A model generated the notes under the pieces. The model had not been told where the DNA came from and ran no database searches. It worked only from the letters and a program-made list of their open reading frames with translations. Positions 5,378 through 8,803 of a stretch of DNA of 8,803 bases are shown here, piece after piece. The translations under genes were made by a program, and so were the position numbers. Within the stretch, counting starts at the first letter, position 1; each line of letters starts with the position of its first letter. Source of the stretch: CBDHFQ01 sp965262565 (GTDB taxonomy: Bacteria > Bacteroidota > Bacteroidia > J057); contig CBDHFQ010000037.1 of the NCBI GenBank assembly GCA_965262565.1, forward strand, positions 1 to 8,803, given 5' to 3'.

Positions 5378-8300
5378 ATGAGACAGATTCACCTGTCTTT
5401 CTTTGCCTTGCTCTTGACTTTTTCCATTATTTGGTATGCGTGCAAAAGAGAAGATGTCTTTCCGGACTTATCTGTAGATTTTGTATTCGACCAGGAATTA
5501 CCTTTTTCTGTTGGGGATACAGTAGAATTTGGACAACGAACAACTGGTTTGCCCGATGGATTTAAATGGATATTTGAAGGAGGAAATCCCGACACATCAA
5601 ATATAGAAAAAGTATCTGTGGTATTTAGTAAAGCAGGGACCTTTAGTATTAGTCTCATTGCCTGGAACGGAAGAGGAGAAAAAGATACTACTTCAAAAAT
5701 GATCACTGTTGGAGGGGAGTTAATAGCTGATTTTTCAGCTGTTCCTACCACAAACGCTCCTGACAGTACAATTTCATTCAATCATACATCTTTCGGGGAT
5801 CCTAAACCTACTCATTTTCTTTGGTTATTTCCCGGAGGAGATCCCGGAATATCAGAAGAGGAACATCCTATTGTTGCTTATGGAGATACCGGGAAATTTG
5901 ATGTTACCCTTATTATATCGAATGGAATTCAATTTGATACAGCTTTTAAAAAGGAGTTTATCACTATCACTAACAATGTAGAGCCAGTAGCGATCTCTTG
6001 TAGCGCTGCACCATTAAATGGGGAAGTACCTTTAGATGTGGGATTTGAAGCTTTTGGAGAAGAGCAAAATGGAAGATTATTAACTTATTTATGGCAATTC
6101 GGGGATGGCGATTCTGCCTTTGGCCCAAAAGTAAAGCATCTTTATCAAGAGGCGGGTTCCTTTGTGGCTAGATTAATTACCATCGATGAGGATATGGATT
6201 CTACACAATGTACCTTTAACATTATTGTAACTCAAAGTAATTCTTCCTCAAAGCCGAAAGTAGATTGTATCGCTTTACCTAATGAAGGACCAACTCCTTT
6301 GAAAGTTACTTTTGCGGCCTCAGCAACTGACCCAGATCCAGATGGAGAAATTATTAGTTTAGAATGGGATTTCGGAGATGGAAATAAAAATGTTGGAGAT
6401 AGTCTGGAGCATATTTTTGAAACGCCAGGACAATATGTTGTTACTTTAACAGTAACAGACAACACTGGAGATACCACTCAATGTTTATTGCCAATTAATG
6501 TAACATCCCCTTTATTGGCACCTTCTATAAACTGTATTTCAGAGCCAGAAAATAGTAATGGAAGTATTCCCTTTACCGTATTTTTTGGGGCAGTAGCTTC
6601 AGACCCTGATGGTGAAATTGTGACTTATGTATGGGATTTTGGAGATGGAGAACAGAAGGATGGTAAAAATGTCAGCCATACTTATCAGCAACAAGGTATG
6701 TTTGAGGCTATATGTACGGTAACAGATAATGATGGGAACACTGCTACTTGTTCTATATTTATCGAAGTACCTGAAGATGAAACTAATCCTGCTAATAATA
6801 CTCCAACTATTAGTTGTAATGTGGATAAATCGGAGGGCAATATTCCTTTAGAGCTTAGCTTTGAATCCACAGCTGAAGATATAGATGGAGATAAACTGAC
6901 TTTTAAATGGGATTTTGGGAATGGGACAAGTTCAACAGAACAAAATCCTGTGCATGTATTCCCTAATCCTGGCCAATTTTCGGTTACCTGCATTGTTTCT
7001 GATATTGTTGGGGCTTCAGATACATGCAATCTTACAATCATTGCCAAGGCAAATGGAAATATACCTCCTACCTTATTCTGCGATGTTTCAGCAGAATCAG
7101 GAGAAGCACCTTTAACAGTTGTATTAGATGCAGAAGCTTTTGATCAGGATGGAACTATACAATCCTATAGCTGGAATCTTGGAGATGGAAATACGAGCAT
7201 TGAGAAATCATTTCAACACACTTATAATTTGCCTGGAGAATATCAGGTAAGTTGTACAGCCACCGACGACAGAGGAGAAACTGCTACATGTACGTTGGTC
7301 ATTCAGGTTGAAGATCCCTCAAATCCTTCTCCAACTCCTTTAAGCGTTAGTTGCTCTTTTAGTCCTTTAACTCCTACCTTAGGAAATCCCGTTTCATTTG
7401 AGTCTGATATTTCCGGTGGAGAAGGCATAGTCAATATAACATGGACCTTTGGGGATGATAACTCAAGTAATTCTCAGAATCCACAGCATATATATCAACA
7501 AGCTGGGACTTATCAAGTGGTGGGTAAGGCAATTGATGAGGCTAATCAAGAACAGACGTGTGAATTTGAGGTTGTTGTCTTAGAAGATAATTCCTTACCA
7601 ACAAATCCCTTAGTGGTCGATTGCTTACTGGAAACTTCTGAGCCTAAAGTAGGGCAACAACTTAAATTTGAATCTACTATTACAAATGCAGTAGGAGATG
7701 TCTTTGTTAGTTGGGACTTTGGAGATGGAACAAATAGTACGTTGGAAGATCCTAGTCATACCTATAATGCTTCTGGTACTTTTAATATCACCTTACAGGT
7801 TGTTGATGAGTTAGATCAATTAAGTAATTGTGAATTTCAGATCTTTGTAGCTGAAGATGATCCGAATCCCGTACCAACCTTAGAGGATCCCGAAATTACA
7901 GTATGCTCATCCAATCAAGTCAGTGGTGAGGTACCTTTAAAGGTTGATTTTAATGCATTAGCGATTGATCCTGATGGTGGACCGATTGATTATATTTGGA
8001 ATTTTGATGACAATGGAAATACGTCCACTAATAGAAATACAACATATACCTTTAATGATCCAGGTAATTACAATGTGCAATTAACGGTAACGGATGATGA
8101 GGGAGCTACAGCTAATTGTAATATCAGTATTACTGTAAATCAGACAACTACTCCTAATCAAGATCCAAATGCAAATTGTGGAGCCAATCAAACTAGTGGA
8201 AATGCACCCCTAACGGTATCCTTTAATTCTTCCGGTTCCAATGATCCAGGCGGAAACATTTCAGCTTATAATTGGGATGTGAATGATGGAGTGCCAGATT

Positions 8301-8803
8301 ATAATGTAGCAAATCCAACCCACACCTTTACTGATCCAGGAACCTATAATGTAGTGTTGACGGTAACGGATAATGATGGTGCCACGGACCAGTGTACGAT
8401 CACCATTATTGTAAATCAGGCTACTCCCCAAAATCAGGATCCTGTGGCAAATTGTGGGGCTGATCAAACGAGTGGAGAAGCACCATTGACGGTATCCTTT
8501 AATTCTTCTGGTTCCAATGATCCAGATGGAAACATTACGGCCTATAATTGGGATGTGAATGATGGAGTGCCAGATTATAATGTAGCAAATCCAACCCACA
8601 CCTTTACTGATCCAGGAACCTATAATGTAGTATTGACGGTAACAGATAATGATGGAGCTACAGACCAGTGTACGATCACCATTAATGTAAATCAGGCTAC
8701 TCCCCAAAATCAAAATCCTGTGGCAAATTGTGGGGTCAATCAAACGATTGGAGAAGCACCATTGACGGTATCCTTTAATTCTTCCGGTTCCAATGATCCC
8801 GAT
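5378..8803 (+). CDS. PKD-repeat surface lipoprotein, 3' end outside the window
   Basis: The frame from ATG 5378 is open to the window edge (1142 codons seen, no stop). The N-terminus has a signal peptide ending WYAC, with C22 the likely lipidated residue; the lipobox is loose, as is usual in Bacteroidota. The next residues, KRED, resemble the charged export signal that sends lipoproteins to the cell surface. Then follow PKD-like immunoglobulin-type domains of about 85-95 residues: roughly 31-112, 113-200, 201-290, 291-378, 379-468, 469-558, 559-648, 649-738, 739-828, 829-921, 922-1014, 1015-1106, and a thirteenth cut by the edge. Most show the WDFGDG turn (for example 329-335, 419-424, 779-784), H-x-Y/F and PGxYxVxLTVTD motifs. 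Domains 3-12 each carry a Cys near both ends; domains 1-2 have none. Domains 11-13 are nearly identical. The role is probably as an adhesive stalk or spacer carrying an unseen C-terminal domain; no enzyme domain is visible. Confidence 0.9.
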   Translation, partial: MRQIHLSFFALLLTFSIIWYACKREDVFPDLSVDFVFDQELPFSVGDTVEFGQRTTGLPDGFKWIFEGGNPDTSNIEKVSVVFSKAGTFSISLIAWNGRGEKDTTSKMITVGGELIADFSAVPTTNAPDSTISFNHTSFGDPKPTHFLWLFPGGDPGISEEEHPIVAYGDTGKFDVTLIISNGIQFDTAFKKEFITITNNVEPVAISCSAAPLNGEVPLDVGFEAFGEEQNGRLLTYLWQFGDGDSAFGPKVKHLYQEAGSFVARLITIDEDMDSTQCTFNIIVTQSNSSSKPKVDCIALPNEGPTPLKVTFAASATDPDPDGEIISLEWDFGDGNKNVGDSLEHIFETPGQYVVTLTVTDNTGDTTQCLLPINVTSPLLAPSINCISEPENSNGSIPFTVFFGAVASDPDGEIVTYVWDFGDGEQKDGKNVSHTYQQQGMFEAICTVTDNDGNTATCSIFIEVPEDETNPANNTPTISCNVDKSEGNIPLELSFESTAEDIDGDKLTFKWDFGNGTSSTEQNPVHVFPNPGQFSVTCIVSDIVGASDTCNLTIIAKANGNIPPTLFCDVSAESGEAPLTVVLDAEAFDQDGTIQSYSWNLGDGNTSIEKSFQHTYNLPGEYQVSCTATDDRGETATCTLVIQVEDPSNPSPTPLSVSCSFSPLTPTLGNPVSFESDISGGEGIVNITWTFGDDNSSNSQNPQHIYQQAGTYQVVGKAIDEANQEQTCEFEVVVLEDNSLPTNPLVVDCLLETSEPKVGQQLKFESTITNAVGDVFVSWDFGDGTNSTLEDPSHTYNASGTFNITLQVVDELDQLSNCEFQIFVAEDDPNPVPTLEDPEITVCSSNQVSGEVPLKVDFNALAIDPDGGPIDYIWNFDDNGNTSTNRNTTYTFNDPGNYNVQLTVTDDEGATANCNISITVNQTTTPNQDPNANCGANQTSGNAPLTVSFNSSGSNDPGGNISAYNWDVNDGVPDYNVANPTHTFTDPGTYNVVLTVTDNDGATDQCTITIIVNQATPQNQDPVANCGADQTSGEAPLTVSFNSSGSNDPDGNITAYNWDVNDGVPDYNVANPTHTFTDPGTYNVVLTVTDNDGATDQCTITINVNQATPQNQNPVANCGVNQTIGEAPLTVSFNSSGSNDPD
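8171..8803 (+). repeat. 276-bp tandem repeat encoding PKD domains 11-13
   Basis: The GCAAATTGTGG word recurs at 8171, 8447 and 8723, an exact 276-bp (92-codon) period. By hand count units one and two differ at about 23 of 276 positions, and share an unbroken 89-bp identity (8267-8355 with 8543-8631). The third unit is cut by the window edge but differs from the second at about 6 of its 81 visible bases. Earlier PKD domains are far more diverged, so these copies look recently duplicated or kept alike by recombination. The array probably continues past the edge. Confidence 0.9.

Noticed and set aside
6232..7047. Minus-strand frames of 81 and 120 codons inside the PKD gene (and one of 130 codons at 5389-5781)
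   Set aside because: All are antisense to the continuous PKD frame and echo its repeated codons (for example SPSxS from GDGN-type turns).
8261..8743. Minus-strand 160-codon Ile-rich repetitive frame
   Set aside because: Its internal repetition is just the 276-bp PKD repeat read backwards; not an independent protein.

Overview
The window looks like chromosomal DNA from a member of the Bacteroidota (Cytophagia- or Saprospiria-like; genus not determinable). The DNA is AT-rich, and start codons generally lack a strong Shine-Dalgarno sequence. Two gene starts are preceded by the Bacteroidota -7 element TAnnTTTG, one of them with a TTTG -33 element at a 19-nt spacer. The largest gene is a PKD-repeat lipoprotein of the kind common in that phylum.

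Layout. Positions 1-141 hold no supported gene. At 142-960 (+) lies a class I SAM-dependent methyltransferase whose natural 5' end is interrupted by an in-frame TAA at 202-204; the intact part is 247-960. It converges on a GNAT N-acetyltransferase (957-1460, -), and the two stop codons share one TTAA. A good Bacteroidota promoter (1472-1502) precedes an exported metal-dependent amidohydrolase (1610-3007, +). This gene converges on a transglutaminase-like protein (3194-3826, -) across a spacer holding an imperfect 11-bp inverted repeat. A 437-bp gene-free stretch (3827-4263) is crowded with small dyads and repeated ATGTTATA/TATAACAT words. It leads into a DinD (DNA damage-inducible protein D) homologue (4264-5130, +). 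After a very AT-rich spacer with a candidate promoter, a long open frame starts at 5378 and runs off the right edge. It encodes a lipoprotein signal followed by 12 complete PKD-like domains and the start of a thirteenth.

The genes do not form one operon or an obvious pathway: orientations alternate and each gene seems to be its own transcription unit. No mobile element, CRISPR array, tRNA or rRNA is visible. I see no clear new multi-gene system. The points most worth a second look are the cysteine-paired, recently amplified PKD array, the disrupted methyltransferase start, and the dyad cluster upstream of dinD.
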